Of a stretch of 64,000 bases of DNA, positions 32,539 to 45,447 are shown piece after piece. This DNA is from Camellia lanceoleosa (Eukaryota > Streptophyta > Magnoliopsida > Ericales > Theaceae). Both the position numbers and the translations under genes were made by a program. Location of the stretch: contig CM045762.1 in NCBI GenBank assembly GCA_025200525.1, positions 84,535,893 through 84,599,892 on the forward strand, in the 5' to 3' direction. Under the pieces are notes generated by a model. That model made no database searches. It saw nothing but the letters and a program-made list of their open reading frames with translations, and had not been told where the DNA came from. Each line of letters opens with the position of its first letter. Positions within the stretch are counted from its first letter, which is position 1.

Positions 32539-35500
32539 TGTAAACATGCCCGAACGTCCTGGGCTCTGCACGCGAATATGGGCGCGAAATCCCGTTTTGT
32601 TCATTGGGCTGACTACAGTTCGGACTCAATATCACAGTTCTGAATCTGATCTCGCAAAGTGCAATGCAAGACCGATAAATCACCAAAAAGTCTAAATCCG
32701 GCAAATCGTTTTGGAAAACTGATTTTATAAAGAAATGCCAAATATGGACTACTTTGCCAGATACAGAGTCGCCACCTAAATATTTTATTTTGGGGGAATT
32801 TAGGAAACCCTGACTCGTGCCTAAGGCCACGTGTCCGTCACCACCAAAATTGCCTCGGCTCGGGAACTTGGGTACGAGAGGGGAAGGTCATGCAATGAGC
32901 ACCCCCGCTTGCCCGATCAAAGATCAGCCTTTACTAACATGATATCTTGTTTTTGAAAACATATGTGTTCTTATTCCGGTTATTAAACCTAGAATTACTA
33001 TGTGATGCGCACAGCATACAAGTATAGACTAGATCGCCTAAGTTAGAACAAAACATTGTATATTTGTTTGTTTGAAAACGGTTTGAAGTTTGATACTCGC
33101 AAGTAGGCTAAATCGAGGATTTCAATGAATTGTTCCAATTCAAGCAATCCAACCTTCACCCACAGGCATTCAGATAGTTAATCACATATGCAGTTAGCCT
33201 CATGGCAAGCATACTTTCATGGCAACACTAACACACATGCAGTATGCTAAAGTATAAACACTCATAGTGTACTCCGAGCCAAAACAACAACTAGTTAGTA
33301 ATCAATGCATGATCCTAGTTCATGTTAAGATGGCTAATGCAACACATGCAAAATGCAACTAGAAATAGGCTCGGCTATTCTAAGATGGCATATGAGATGC
33401 AATTAGATAACATGTATTCATTTTGGAATTGAAATACAATGCAGTTAATATGATGCGTCGAGCCCGGTGCATGCAATACAGATGAATGATGAAAACATGC
33501 ATAGCATAAGGATGCTAATTGAAAATGACCTAAAACTAACCATCGAAAGTGGTAAGTAAAAGGGAGAAAGAAATGGGGGTTGGAAGACATGCACACACGC
33601 ACGCACACTTATTACAAAGTTCGCCCTCTCGACGGAGGGTTCGAATGAATACGCTAAGTTAGCTATGCTAAGCTATTCTAATTAATCTAATAATCTAATT
33701 AGACTAATTATTACACAACCAAATTGAATAACTAGCTATAACTAATTATTACATCACTTAACTAATTAACAAATTAATTAATTAATTATAAATTCATGCT
33801 AACTAACAAGTAAAGCATTAAAATAAGTAGACTAGGCCGCCTCAGCTTTGCCTTGAAGAAGTTGAAGATGCATGCTCGATTCCCGTCCCGAAAGTTCTCT
33901 TTAGAGGTTCTGCCTGCAGGGTGTCCTTGAGAACTTACTGCTGGATTTTACCAAAACCATGTTGAGGAATGCACCAGTGGCCTGCCGGCTATGAAGAGCT
34001 ACTGTCGACCCCTCTGTCGGCCAAGAGTAGGCACTGCTGGCCAAGAATGAAGGTCTGTCGGCCAACAAAAAGAGGCTGCCGACCACTGGTGTGCTGTGAC
34101 ACCAAGCTGCAGCAGAGCATAAAACAGAGGAAAGAGAGGGTCTCCCAAGGATATGTACGCACTATGCCACCCCATATCACCTTGAAACATCAAGGGAAAG
34201 GCATAATCAGATCCAAGACCATCAATCACATATCTCAATGCATAATGGCCAAAGATCCAACTTGTGCAATTCAATGTAAAATGAATGCACAAAAACACAT
34301 AAATGCCTAGAACTCTATCATGCATCGTCAAGAGCGTCGGCGACCGAGAATTGAAGCATGTTTCATCACTTCAAGTATGAAATGTCCCTCGTTTCTCGTG
34401 TTTGGCTTAACACCCAAGCCAAACACAATGCAATGCATGCAATATGGAGATGCCATGCAATGCAACATAAGCATGCCAAATGCAATGTAATAAACATGAA
34501 AAATACAAAGCAACCTAAACATGCAAACATACAAAGTACCAAACATGCAACAACATGTAAAGATCATGCAATGCGACAAACATGCGACAACATGCAATGC
34601 GACAAGCATGCGAGAACGACAAAATGGAACAAGTATGCAACAACATGCAAGACAAGCATGCAACAACATGCAAAGATGGACTTAAACAAAAAATGGACAA
34701 ACCTCAATCATGCCCAAATCAGTGGCCAATAGTGCTTAAATGATGGTATGAAAATCATGAAAAGGCAAGACGAACATGCATGCCAATTGGCTCAAGGATT
34801 AAGGCACAAAGATACGACTCTTAAGCACACTTAAAGAGTGACAAGCATGGATATGGGAGAGCACCATAAGCTCTGAAAACATGCATGGAATGGTGCCAAA
34901 CCACTCTAGCAAGACAAACAAAGCATGCGAGAAAGCTCAGAGCTTGAGACTAGCAAAGGAACTTAAGCCATGGCTATATAAAGCAAGCCCCAAAGGGCCA
35001 AGGGCAACCAAAACAGTCCCAAGGCAGGTCAAGATGAGACTAAAAACATGCTTGAACCTAACCAATACAAGCTAGAACAAAAGGCCGAAAGCATGAAGCA
35101 TGCAAGGCTACAAAAGGGGTATTACACTACACCTATTAAAACCAAACATGGCGTGACTTGGACAACATAAAACAGAGTTACATCATGATACACCAAGACC
35201 AAAAATGCACTGATATGATGACCCAAAGGCCTATGCTTGATGGCGTGCACAATAATTCATTCTTGAGGCATAAAGAGCCAAACCTCGAAGGCATTAAAAG
35301 AGTGACAAGCACAAGTGTATGATCATGAAATATGCACTGATATAACATTTCAAATGATGCCAAAGCATGCAAACATCACAAGTATAGCATGGTAGGGGCC
35401 TCAAAACTCAAGACTAGCCAAAGCATTTGCACTATAACTATACAAAACATAAGTTGCATGACCATGGCAGCCCAAAACAGTCCTAGAACAGCCCAAAATA

Positions 35501-36880
35501 TGAATAAAATCATACTGGAGCATAGCCAAAATATGCTAGAATGATGAGCCAAAACATCATGCATACAAGGCTAGTAAGCAAGATTTGCACTACAAGTACA
35601 TGAGCCACTCAAGAGACAATCAAACCAGCCCAAATCAGAGTTATGACATGCCAAATGATGGCCAAAAACCTACTGAAATGGAGCCAATACATGCTAGCAA
35701 GACATGCTACTTTGATGAGCCACAAATGGGATTACACTACACATACAAGAAGCATGCACAAGGTAACCAAACCAGCCACAGACAGAGTTAAGGCAGGCCC
35801 TAAAAGTCACAAAAAAGTGCCTGAACTAGGCCTCAAAAGTATAGAGATACATGCTCATTTGATAGGCCAATAACTCAAGCAAACAAAACAAAAAGAGAGG
35901 GGGTCACCCCCCTCTGATTTGAGGCCTCAAAACCACATGCCTACCACTGAAAATCCACTAGATTTCAGTGGCTAAAAGGCCAAACAAAGGCTAACTCAAA
36001 GGCCTTAAGGCATGGCACAAAATAAGGCCAAACAAGGCACACAAGAGGGTGGTACACCCTTAACACCAAAGAGACCTTAAATAATCATCAAAAGCACTTA
36101 AATACAGAACTTTTTTAGTTGAAAGCAAGGCCTAAAACAATATACAAGGATGGCCAAAATGATATACAAACAAATGCTTAAAAGGGGAATATAAGTTCAA
36201 CTTCGAAACCAGCAACCTCTGAGGCCAAAAACCAACTTTTAGAGCTCAAATAACACTCCCAAGAACCTCAGCTCAAAGATGGTGGTGTATCACTATGTGT
36301 TGTAGTGCAAAAGTGAGAGGAAAACACACTTTGGGACACTATTCAATACAATATAGAGAGAGAGTGAGAAATACAGAGAGAGAGAGATATATCTTCTCTA
36401 AAGATGCTGAACCTGTATAAGGGAGGAGGGGCCTCCCCTTATATAGAAGAATGCCAAGCAAAGCTTGTTAAACAAGCTTGAAAAGGGCCTCATCCCTCCA
36501 TACACTATGGAGGAGGGATGAGTGAAAACCAGCTGGCTCAAAAGATCTGGAGTGAAATCTGCTGAGACAAAGTGTTTTGCCGGCCATCAGTTGTGGCCAG
36601 CAGTGGCTTACTGATGGCCGGCAGGCTTCATCAGTGGTAGGCAGGGACAAATGCATGGTCGGTAGTGCCAAAAAGTGGCCGGCAGTGCACTATGAGAAGC
36701 AAGCTGAAAGGGCCAACACATGGTCTAAAAATGAGCCAGAAAGGATACAGGGTTTGGAAAGCTCAAACCTGTGACGTTCCGCCGCGAAAGTCGACTACTC
36801 GATTAGCAATCGAACTTGTGGCTGGATGTACCTGCAAGCACAACCAAATCTTGAGGACGGTAAAAAATGGGGTGGCTACA
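32539..36880 (-). mobile_element. Solo LTR 1 of the giant element family
   Basis: Read on the minus strand it starts TGTAGCCACCCC and ends in CATGTTTACA, degenerate forms of TGTAGACACCCC and GTCTACA. Long parts match the 3' LTR at 20414-25048, including the region with TGGCGACTCTGTATCTGGC. A perfect 5-bp duplication and the absence of any internal region show that it formed by LTR-LTR recombination. The U3-like part (36550-36700) has GGCCGGCA and GTGGCCAGCA words. The minus-strand ORFs inside are not taken as genes. Confidence 0.9.
36439..36445 (-). promoter_or_regulatory. Probable TATA box of solo LTR 1
   Basis: TATATAA on the minus strand, followed by a G-rich and then GA-rich leader. Confidence 0.5.
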
Positions 36881-36885
36881 AGTAT
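36881..36885. repeat. Target site duplication AGTAT, right copy
   Basis: Matches 32534-32538; lies inside the right arm of the MITE. Confidence 0.9.
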
Positions 36886-37006
36886 CTTCAATTGTTCTTA
36901 TTTGGAACAAGATTCAAAATTTAAGGTCAAATGTGTCACAATTGAAAAGTCAGGAACCAAAGTGACATGAGTTTCAAACTATAGAGACTGGTAGTGTAAT
37001 TCATCC

Positions 37007-37015
37007 ATAAATTAT
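37007..37015. repeat. 9-bp target duplication of the MITE, right copy
   Basis: ATAAATTAT, as at 31810-31818. Confidence 0.85.
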
Positions 37016-37694
37016 TTTTTAAAATTTATCTCATGAAATTACAAGTGTTAATTAAAATATTGAATTAACATCAATTATGTCTTAACATTTCAGTGGGTTG
37101 GATTGAACCCATTGATTACAATGTAGCTAATGGCGATCGACAGTGGCAGTTATTAGGGTTAGATAGAGAAAAGAGTAATTTGGTATTATTTATAAAATAG
37201 TGGTGTCGGTTAAGGAAAATTTTATTTTCACACACTTATTTATCTTTATGCACATCATTTATGAGTGGGACATATTTATTAATTTAATTATTAGTTATTA
37301 TTCTCATTCCACTCACAAAATATTTCAATTATACCTTCATATCGTTATACACACACCACCTCAACGGTCTTTTCACACACCTGTTCAAAATTGTAGACTG
37401 ATTCCAAACACAATGGAGATTACAGTGAGGACCCCCTCTATTGACAAACTTCATTAAAAAAGAATTATTATTCTTATTTATGCCTGCATATAAATGTATA
37501 TAGGTAGATAAATAGATACACAATGTTGGGAACGGTGATTGATATGTTCATCTGTGTATGAAACTGTTTGAGTTTATTTACATTATCCAAAGGTTCAGGT
37601 TTGTTTGGATATGTCCCCTGATAGTTGAGTGGCTTTATTTATTTATTTATATTTTTTGCATAAAAACTTTATTTATTTACTTATATATTTATTT
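37016..37694. other. AT-rich intergenic stretch between the MITE and the Copia element
   Basis: No gene recognised. ATTT-type simple repeats (37630-37699) flank the Copia insertion point. The flank before insertion continued at 46817. Confidence 0.5.
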
Positions 37695-37699
37695 ATTTA
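37695..37699. repeat. Target site duplication ATTTA, left copy, of the Copia element
   Basis: Identical to 46812-46816. The site is AT-rich, so chance agreement is somewhat more likely than usual. Confidence 0.8.
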
Positions 37700-38245
37700 T
37701 GTTGGTGATAACTACAAATAAAACACCAAAAAATACAAATAAAAAAAATTACAATAACTATTGTAAGGGTTGAGGCGTGGAAAATTCACTCTCTTTAAGG
37801 AGATTCAAGCCCTCTGCGATTAGGCAAAGCCTCACATTGGTGCAGTAGAAAAAACCATGACTTGTCCCCCTCAAATACAACAGCCCGACTAAATCGTATG
37901 GTTCAACAATACTGCACAATTGGTTGAACCCAATGCTTCATCACATACACTTTTTATTTTTTTGCCTGATAATCTATCAAATAAGAAACTTGAGCTACCA
38001 ATAAGAGAGGTGAAAGACTCAATTTATAGCAGAGGTAACTTGGAGGGCAAATTTTCTTGGTGTCCAAGTTTTCTTGAAGACTTGGTGGATAAAAATAAAG
38101 ACTTGACTTTGAGACTTGACTTGGAGACTTGGTGGGCAAGTTTTCTTGGAGAAAAAGAAAGGATTAACTAGGAGAACAAGTTATTTAGAGCCCAATCACA
38201 CAATATAATCTATAACACATTATAATATTATAATATCTGCTAACA
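37700..38245 (-). repeat. 3' LTR of the Copia element
   Basis: 546 bp, with plus-strand ends TGTTGGTGATAA and ATCTGCTAACA. It contains degenerate repeats of AGACTTGACTTGGAGACTTG. Confidence 0.82.
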
Positions 38246-38256
38246 TTCCCCCACCT
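38246..38256 (-). other. Polypurine tract of the Copia element
   Basis: Minus-strand AGGTGGGGGAA directly before the LTR start TGTTAGCAG. Confidence 0.75.
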
Positions 38257-38604
38257 ATTTTAATATTATAGGTAGCAAAATTTGAGATTATTAGGCAAAG
38301 AAGGATATTATGCATCATAGTAGGTGTGCTTTGCATTGAACCTCCATTAGTGAAACAATAATATCTACTCCAGAGCCAATACTATGCTCAGCATTGAACT
38401 ATGACTGCTTAAGGGAAATAAATAATTATTGCACACACATAAAATTCCAGGTGTTTACATAAGCTTTAAGAGCCAGCACATTACAGCCTTGTGCGATTCC
38501 AGGATTCATGAGTGTGTTTGAGAATTAGCCCAAATCTCATAAGTAGCGGCCCCACTACCACACTCACATAGGCGAATTCTGTCAAGGGTGCTCTTGTAAC
38601 TATG
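38257..38604 (-). other. Copia internal region between RNase H and the 3' LTR (left of the nested solo LTR)
   Basis: Non-coding; it continues at 42033-42469 on the other side of the nested LTR. Confidence 0.55.
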
Positions 38605-38609
38605 ACATC
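38605..38609. repeat. Target site duplication, left copy, of solo LTR 2
   Basis: ACATC; the right copy at 42028-42032 is ACACC, one transition apart. Confidence 0.7.
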
Positions 38610-41600
38610 TGTAACAAGCCCGCGGGGGACCTCGCTACAGTTCGGACTCGATTTGTGTCACGGTTCTTAATCTGAACCAAAGAGTCCAAATCCGGCAAAT
38701 CGTTTTGAGAAAACAGATTTTGAAAGAAGTGCCAAACATGGACTGCTTTGCCAGATACAGAGTCGCCACCTAAATATTTTTTATGGGGGAATTTAGGAAA
38801 CCCTGACTCGGTGCCAAAGGCCACGTGTCCGTCATCACCAAAGTTGCCTCGGCTCGGGAGCTTAGGTACGATTGGGGAAGGTTAGCTATGAGCACCCCCT
38901 CTCGCCCGATCCGAAGATCGGCCTCTACTAACCGTGATATCTTGTTTTGAAAACTTTATGTGTTCTTGTTCCGGTTATTAGCCTAGAATTACTATGTTAT
39001 GTGCACAGCAAACAAGTATAGACCAAATCGCCTAAATTAGAACAAAACATTTCATGTTTGTTTTGAGAATGGTTTGCTACTCGCAAGTAGGCTAAAAATG
39101 CAGATTTTTGCCACTCTCAAGTGGGCTTAAAACTCACAGTTTTAATGCATCATTCCAATTTAGGTAATTCAACCTCCACCCACAGGCATTCAAGCAGTTA
39201 TATTACATAAGCAACTATCCTCATGGCAATTATGCTGTCATGGCAACACTCACACACATGCAAGGATGCTAAAGCAAAAGAACTTATCTAGTACTCCAAG
39301 CCAAAATAGAAACTAGTTAGTAATCATATGCATGATCCTAGTTCATGTTTAAAAATGGCTAATGCAACACATGCGAAAAAGCAATCTGGACAGGCTCGGC
39401 TATCTTAAACATGGCATGTGAAATGCAACAGATAACACGTATTCAATTTGGAATTGAAATACTTATGCAGTTAGCATGATGTGCCGAGCCCGGTGCATGC
39501 AATACTGATGAATGATGCACGCATACATAGCATAAAGTATGCTAAAGTAAATATGCCCTAAATCTAACCATTGTAAGCGGATAAATAAAAGGGAAGAAAG
39601 ACGTGGGATTGGAAGACATGCACATACTCACGCACACTTATTACACAATTGCCCTCGCTTGGAGGGACCGAAAGAATAATACAGTCCGAATAAATAATAC
39701 TAAATTAATTATTACAAAATTTCTAATTCAATTAACAAAGTGAATGCAGAAGGGAAAAGGCCACAGCCCCGCCTTGGAATGCGCGAATGATGCGTGCTCG
39801 AGTCCGTCTCACCTGGAAAACCCGTACCATGCCACTGCTGCCTCTGTTTACACTGCCCTGCTTCTCTGAAGACTGCAAAAGTCTTGGGACATGTTCTATA
39901 GATGTTGGGAAATACCACCGGCCAAGTATAAACACCACCGGCCAAGGGGAGGAACCACCGGCCACCCTTTTGTATACCGGCCAAAAATTAATGGCCGGCC
40001 GGCACTAGATATGGCCGGTTGACCAAAACTTCCTGCAGAACCTGCAGTTGACAGCAGCAGAGGGCAAGCAGTGTATGGCATGGAATTTTCAAGCAAATGT
40101 ATGCATGGACACACTCCCTATCATGCAATGGATTCAAGGGAGCATGGCCCTCGATTCTCGGATCACCAATCGCGCATTTCCATGCATGATGGCCCAAAGA
40201 ATCAAGTGTGCATCTTGATATGGAATGCAATGCACATAGACAAACCAATGGAACTCAACCTCTATCACAAGCACTTCAAGAGGCCAAGCATGCATGCAAA
40301 TGGAATGCAACCTAGACATGTTGGCTAATATGCAACATGGCAATACAAGGAAGCATACAAAGCGTACAACAAGCAAGGGGGTGGATTTAAACTAAATTAG
40401 GCAGCTCTCAAAAAAGCCTAAAACAGTGGCCAACAACTAAGGAAATGGAGCCAAATACGCATACAAGCATGCATATAAACATGGTCCATCACTTAGGCAC
40501 AAAGAGCAACTCTCAAGCATACTTAAGAGGATGCAAACATGGATGCAAGTCATACATTATAAGCCCTGAAATAACATGGTAAGTGGTTCCAAACCACTGA
40601 AATAATGCAAATAATGCATGCTCATGGTTCATGCATTTAAAGCTCACAAGCCAAGAATACAAATGGGCTATACTAAGCATACCATGGTCGACCAAAACAA
40701 CCAAAAACAGAACTTGAGCATGCCAAAATAAACACAAAACCTTCACAAAGTTAGGCCTAAAACATGCTTGAACAAGGGTCAAAGCCTAGGTGCATGTTAA
40801 GGCTAAATGATGGCATTACAAGACATGTATGCTAAACAAGCAAGGTGTGTCCAAACCAACTCAAAACAGAGGTAATACATGGCAAAATACTACTAAATAC
40901 CACTTAAGACATGGCCAACATGCACTTAAATTAGATGCTCAAACATGAGGCTAAAAAGGCCCTTTTCAAGGACAACAAGGAGAGGGGATGGCCCTCTCCT
41001 TCCTAGGACCTCAAGGCACCATCCTCACCTTTGAAATCCATCAAGATTTCAATGGTGAGGAGGCCCAAACACAATGGTCCTAGAGCTCAACCAAAATGGC
41101 ACAAAATGGAGCCTTTCAAGGCTTAAGAGGGGTCAAACAACCCCAAAGCTTGAAACACCCTTAAGCAACTATTTAGAGGGCTAAAAAACAGAACTTTTGT
41201 ATGTTATATGTTAAGCTCAAAAAAAGATGCAAGGTAGGCAAAAATGCTTTGCAAAAATGGGGAATAAAGGGACAAGTGTCTTACCCTTGTAGACTCCTTC
41301 AATGATGGAGTTCCAGCTGCTTTCCTTAGCTCAGAACCAGCTCAAAACCTCTGAAAATAGCTCTTTAGTACCTCAGTAGCTCAAGGAAGGTGTAACTCTA
41401 GGTGTTTGTGTGCAAAAATAAGACTAAAACACCTTAAGGCAAAAAGAGGGGGAGATAGAGATAGGAATAGATACAACTATGCTAACCCTAAAAACCAGAC
41501 CCCTTCTCTCTATTTTTGCTAACCCTAAAACCAAAGAGAAGAGGCTCCCTCTTATAGAGCTCAATCTTGTAAGCTTACAAGATAAGCTAAACAAGAGGGA

Positions 41601-42027
41601 GATCCCTCCATACACGTGCATGGAGGGGAGCCAAGTGCATGCCAACTGCACAAAAAATATCTGCAAAAATAGATACACAGTAGTCGGCCGGCCAAACATG
41701 CAATTGACCAAAAAAAGATAGTCGGCCGGCCATCTATAGTGCCGGCCGGCCAAACATTTGGCCGGTGGCAACAAAACACAACCGGTGGCCTCAAGCCATG
41801 GCCGGTGGAGTGTGGGGATGGCTCACAAGCCATTCCCTGCCCCTCCAAGGCAAAGCACAAGTGTTTGGTGCAAAACCAGACATGAAATAACCGAATCGAG
41901 AGATCCTGAGGCAAGGCGCGTAGCCGAGACCTCCGGGAACTCAAGACGAACACAAACATGGATAATCACCGAGTGTTCAAGTGGTGATGTCCAAGTCTTG
42001 AGGACGGTCAAAAATGGGGTGTCTACA
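38610..42027 (-). mobile_element. Solo LTR 2 of the giant element family
   Basis: Read on the minus strand it starts TGTAGACACCCC and ends in GCTTGTTACA. It shares the LTR body with 32539-36880 and 20414-25048, and no internal region is present. Its U3-like part (41680-41810) is full of GGCCGGCCGGC words, with a second cluster at 39917-40020. The solo LTR probably arose by LTR-LTR recombination inside the Copia element. Confidence 0.87.
41551..41556 (-). promoter_or_regulatory. Probable TATA box of solo LTR 2
   Basis: TATAAG on the minus strand in the context CTCTATAAGAGGGAGCCTC, close to that of the giant element (CTCTATAAGAGAGACCCTC). Confidence 0.5.
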
Positions 42028-42032
42028 ACACC
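42028..42032. repeat. Target site duplication, right copy, of solo LTR 2
   Basis: ACACC against ACATC at 38605-38609. Confidence 0.7.
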
Positions 42033-42469
42033 CCACTCAATAAGAGCTAGAGAAATTCATTAAGAGTTTTTTTAATAACTCAACCTCTACAACGTTACAG
42101 GATAAATGCATTTACATCATAGGGATGGGTAAAAAGTAATTTAGTGCATTTCTCACGGCCATCATATCATCATTTTTCTCATTGAACCCAGTTACAGGAT
42201 CTCTGGTCCCTGGGTTGAGTATACTCATACATGGCTTCTGCTATATTCAATGGGCTTCAACCCCATCTGCCTGCCTTGATGTATTCCAGACTCTATCTCT
42301 TGCTAAGGCCTTAGTTAATGGATTTGCACGATTATCACCAGATTTAATATAATCCACATTTATGATGCCATTAGTCATATAAGATCTCACAGTACTGTGT
42401 TTTCTTCTGATAGGTCTGGATTTACCTTTATAATAACAGTTATTAACTCAACCAATTGCTACGGTGCTA

Positions 42470-44126
42470 TCACAATGAATCAATATAGGTGGAATCGGTT
42501 TTTTCCCAACAAGAGATTTCATTTAACAAATCTCTTAACCAATTTGCTTCTTCACTGGCTGTAGTTAAAGTAATAAGTTCAGCCTCCATTGATGAATTAG
42601 CAATAATGGTTTGTTTTTTCGATTTGCAACTTATGGCACCACCTCCCAAGGTAAATAAGTAACTAGTGGTTGATAATGAATCACCTAACAAGGTATTCCA
42701 ATCGGCATCACTGTAACCTTCAAGTACTACAGGATACTTATTATAAAACAAGCCATATTTTATGGTAGCAGATAAATATTTCATAATCCGCTCAATGGCT
42801 AGCCAATGATCATTACCAGGCTTGCTAGTAAACTTGCTAAGTACTCCAACTATATAGGCAACGTCAGGTCTAGTACAGTCAGTCGCATAATGCAAGCTAC
42901 CAATCATACTAGCATATTCCTTTTGATTAATTACATCCTTATTATTTTCAAAAGGAAATAAACATACATGAGGATCAAAAGGAGTAAGAACATGCTTGCA
43001 CTTATAAAAATTATATTTTCTCAAAATTTTCTCAACATAATGAGACTGATCAAGAAATATACCATCACAGGTTTTGGTAATTTTCATTCCCAAAATATAA
43101 TTAGCCTCACCAAGATCTTTCATATCAAAATGGCTACTGAGCGTATTTTTAGTTTCCATAATGATATGCAAATTAGAGTCAAATATAAGTAAATCATCCA
43201 CATAGAGGCTAATAATGACATGCAAATTTTCTTCAAATTTATAGTAGATGCATTTATCACATTCACTTGTTTTATAACCATTCTCAATCATGCAGGAATC
43301 AAATTTCTCATGCCACTGTTTAGGGGTCTGTTTTAAGCCATATAGGGATTTAACCAGCTTGCACACTTTGCTTTCTTGACCGGGTTCCACAAAACTTTCA
43401 GGTTGATCTATATAGATTTCTTCACCCAAGTCTCCATTTAAAAAGGCTGTTTTAACATCCATTTGATGAATTTTTAGATCATGAATTGCAGCCACTGCAA
43501 TTAATAATCTAATGGATGTAACTCTAGTAACTAGAGAAAATGTATCAAAAAAGTCAAGATCTGCTTGTTGTTTAAAACCTTTTGCAACAAGCCTTGCTTT
43601 ATATTTATCAATAGTTCTATTCGGTTTAAATTTTTTTTCTCAAAACTCATTTACAGCCAATAGTTTTACAACCTGGTGGTAAATCTACTAATACCCAAGT
43701 TTTATTGGATAATAATAATTCTATCTCATCATTTACAACCTCGTTCCAAAAAACAGAGTCAGGAGATGCCAAAGCTTCTTGTAAAGTTAATTGATTTTCC
43801 TCTGCATTAAAAACATGATAATCAGGGCCAAAATCTTTTTCTAATCTGGCTCTTTTACTCATTCTAGGTTCAAAAACTACAGTATCTTGGTTTTGTAAAA
43901 GAGGAGTAGAGGAACCGGTTTCAGATAAAATATTTTTTTGATAATTTTGACCCCCACTATTTTTAAATTTAAAAGGAAATTTTTTTTCATGAAAAATTGC
44001 ATCACCTGATTCAAAAATTATTTTGTTTTCATTATCAAAAAATCTATAGGCTATACTATTTGTTGTATATCCAAGAAAAGCACAAGTAGCAGCTTTCACA
44101 CCTAATTTAGGTATTTTAGGATCCAT
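42470..44126 (-). pseudogene. pol: Copia reverse transcriptase and RNase H (broken)
   Basis: 44126-43647 covers the linker and the start of reverse transcriptase (NEVVNDEIELLLSNKTWVL). A damaged joint (43646-43496) follows. 43495-42470 has HQMDVKTAFLNGDL, KSLYGLKQTPKQWHEKFD, the catalytic YVDDLLIF, and Copia RNase H text YSDADW, then SKKQTIIANSSMEAELI and ANWLRDLL. A stop near 42470 cuts off the end of RNase H; the remaining text (RRKHSTVRSYM type) follows in the minus strand toward 42330. Integrase precedes this region, confirming the Copia order. Confidence 0.85.
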
Positions 44127-44189
44127 AAGTTTAACAAAAGCTAGACAATCCTAAACCCTCAAATATCTCAAATTTGGCTTATGCCCTTT

Positions 44190-45002
44190 CTACAACTCAA
44201 AAGGTGTAACTTTTGTTTTTTTATGTGGCACTCTATTCATAACATAACATGCAGGTAAAATTTCTTCTCCCCACAAATTTGAAGGAGCACCTGCTTCAAT
44301 TAGCATAGCATTTGTTAAATCAGTTAAAATTCTATTTTTTCTTTCTGCTACACCATTAGATGCAGGTGAATATGGTGGAGTAGTTTCATGGATTATTCCT
44401 AAAGACTGAGCAAACGAGTTGAATTCAAAAGATTCATACTCCCGGCCTCTATTACTTCTATATCTTTTAATCTTTTTATCGAATTGATTTTCAACTTCAA
44501 GAAGGAATTCTTTAAATTTTTCAAAAGTATCACTTTTATTTTTCAACAAGTATACATAAGTGTATATTGAAAAATTATCAATGAAAGTGATAAAATATCT
44601 ATTTCCACCACGTGTTAAAATTCCTTCAAATTCACATAAATCAGTGTAAATTAATTCTAACAATTCAGTATTTCTCACCACACTTTTATGAGGCCTTTTA
44701 GTTATTTTTGCTTGACTGCAAACTTCACATTTCTCAAACTTATTTGTTAGTCTGGGAATTAATCCTAAACTACTCATGACTCCCACATATCGATTATTAA
44801 TATGACACAAATGAGCATGCCAAAAATTCATAGAAGACATCATGTAAACAGAAACATGTGTTTTCTTATTTTCAACATTTAATTTAAACATTCTATCACA
44901 GACATACCCTTTCCCCACAAATATGCCTTTTTTAGTGATTACATATTGATCAGATTCAATAGTTTGCTTGAAACTAGCTTTTTTAGGCAAATAACTCGAC
45001 AT
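44190..45002 (-). pseudogene. pol: Copia integrase (open but separated from its neighbours)
   Basis: The zinc-binding region reads HLCHINNRYV then CEVCSQAKI. The catalytic core has YTDLCEFEG (first Asp), KRYRSNRGREYES in place of the usual SDNG-type motif (second Asp lost to Asn), and SPASNGVAERKNRIL with the Glu. The loss of the second acidic residue would disable it. Frames break on both sides. Confidence 0.82.
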
Positions 45003-45372
45003 GAAATTTTTTCCCTATGGACGGTGTGTACAACACATCTTTTAAAACAAGCACACGTCCAGAGGTAAATTTCAGCTCAACATCCCCATACCCGAGCACC
45101 TTGGTTAAACTGGAGTCACCAAGCATAACAGTCCTCTCCTCATTAAAATAAGTGAAATCTTTGAACCAATCTTTCTCATAGCAGACATGCCTATTGGCAC
45201 CAGAGTCTACCCACCACCCTTTCATAGATTGAACCATAAAAATATCTGTAATCATAGCCACAAATGGTTCCTCGATAACATTAGCCTGTGGTCGAGACTG
45301 TTGTTTCCAAAATTTGCAAGTTTGAGCAATATGCCTACTTTTGCCACACATAAAACATGTCACATTTGTCAA
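44983..45372 (-). pseudogene. Copia gag zinc knuckle and protease
   Basis: A CCHC-like knuckle [14 protein letters not shown] is followed by the protease motif [12 protein letters not shown] (active site DSGA) and a C-terminal [15 protein letters not shown] frame break separates this from the gag region on the right. Confidence 0.8.
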
Positions 45373-45447
45373 ATCTTGTGAAGGGGGTTCTTGGTTCCAT
45401 TTCTTTTGCCTCGGGTAATTTTTATTTTGTGGCCTTCCAGTATTTTT

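Larger units (their letters stand above)
31819..37006. mobile_element. Mutator-type MITE with long inverted arms, split by a solo LTR
   Basis: The left arm starts GGGCTAATTACATTAACGG; the right arm, read inward, starts GGATGAATTACACTACC. The perfect 9-bp duplication fits Mutator-like elements. The arms pair over about 350 bp (left 31819-32165; right 32310-32538 continuing at 36886-37006), around a loop of about 140 bp. Without the 4.3-kb solo LTR it is about 840 bp and non-coding, so it would need a transposase in trans. Confidence 0.85.

Noticed and set aside
34358..34732. ORF of 124 codons in solo LTR 1
   Set aside because: His/Thr/Lys-rich translation of GCATG/ACATGCAA repeats within an LTR.
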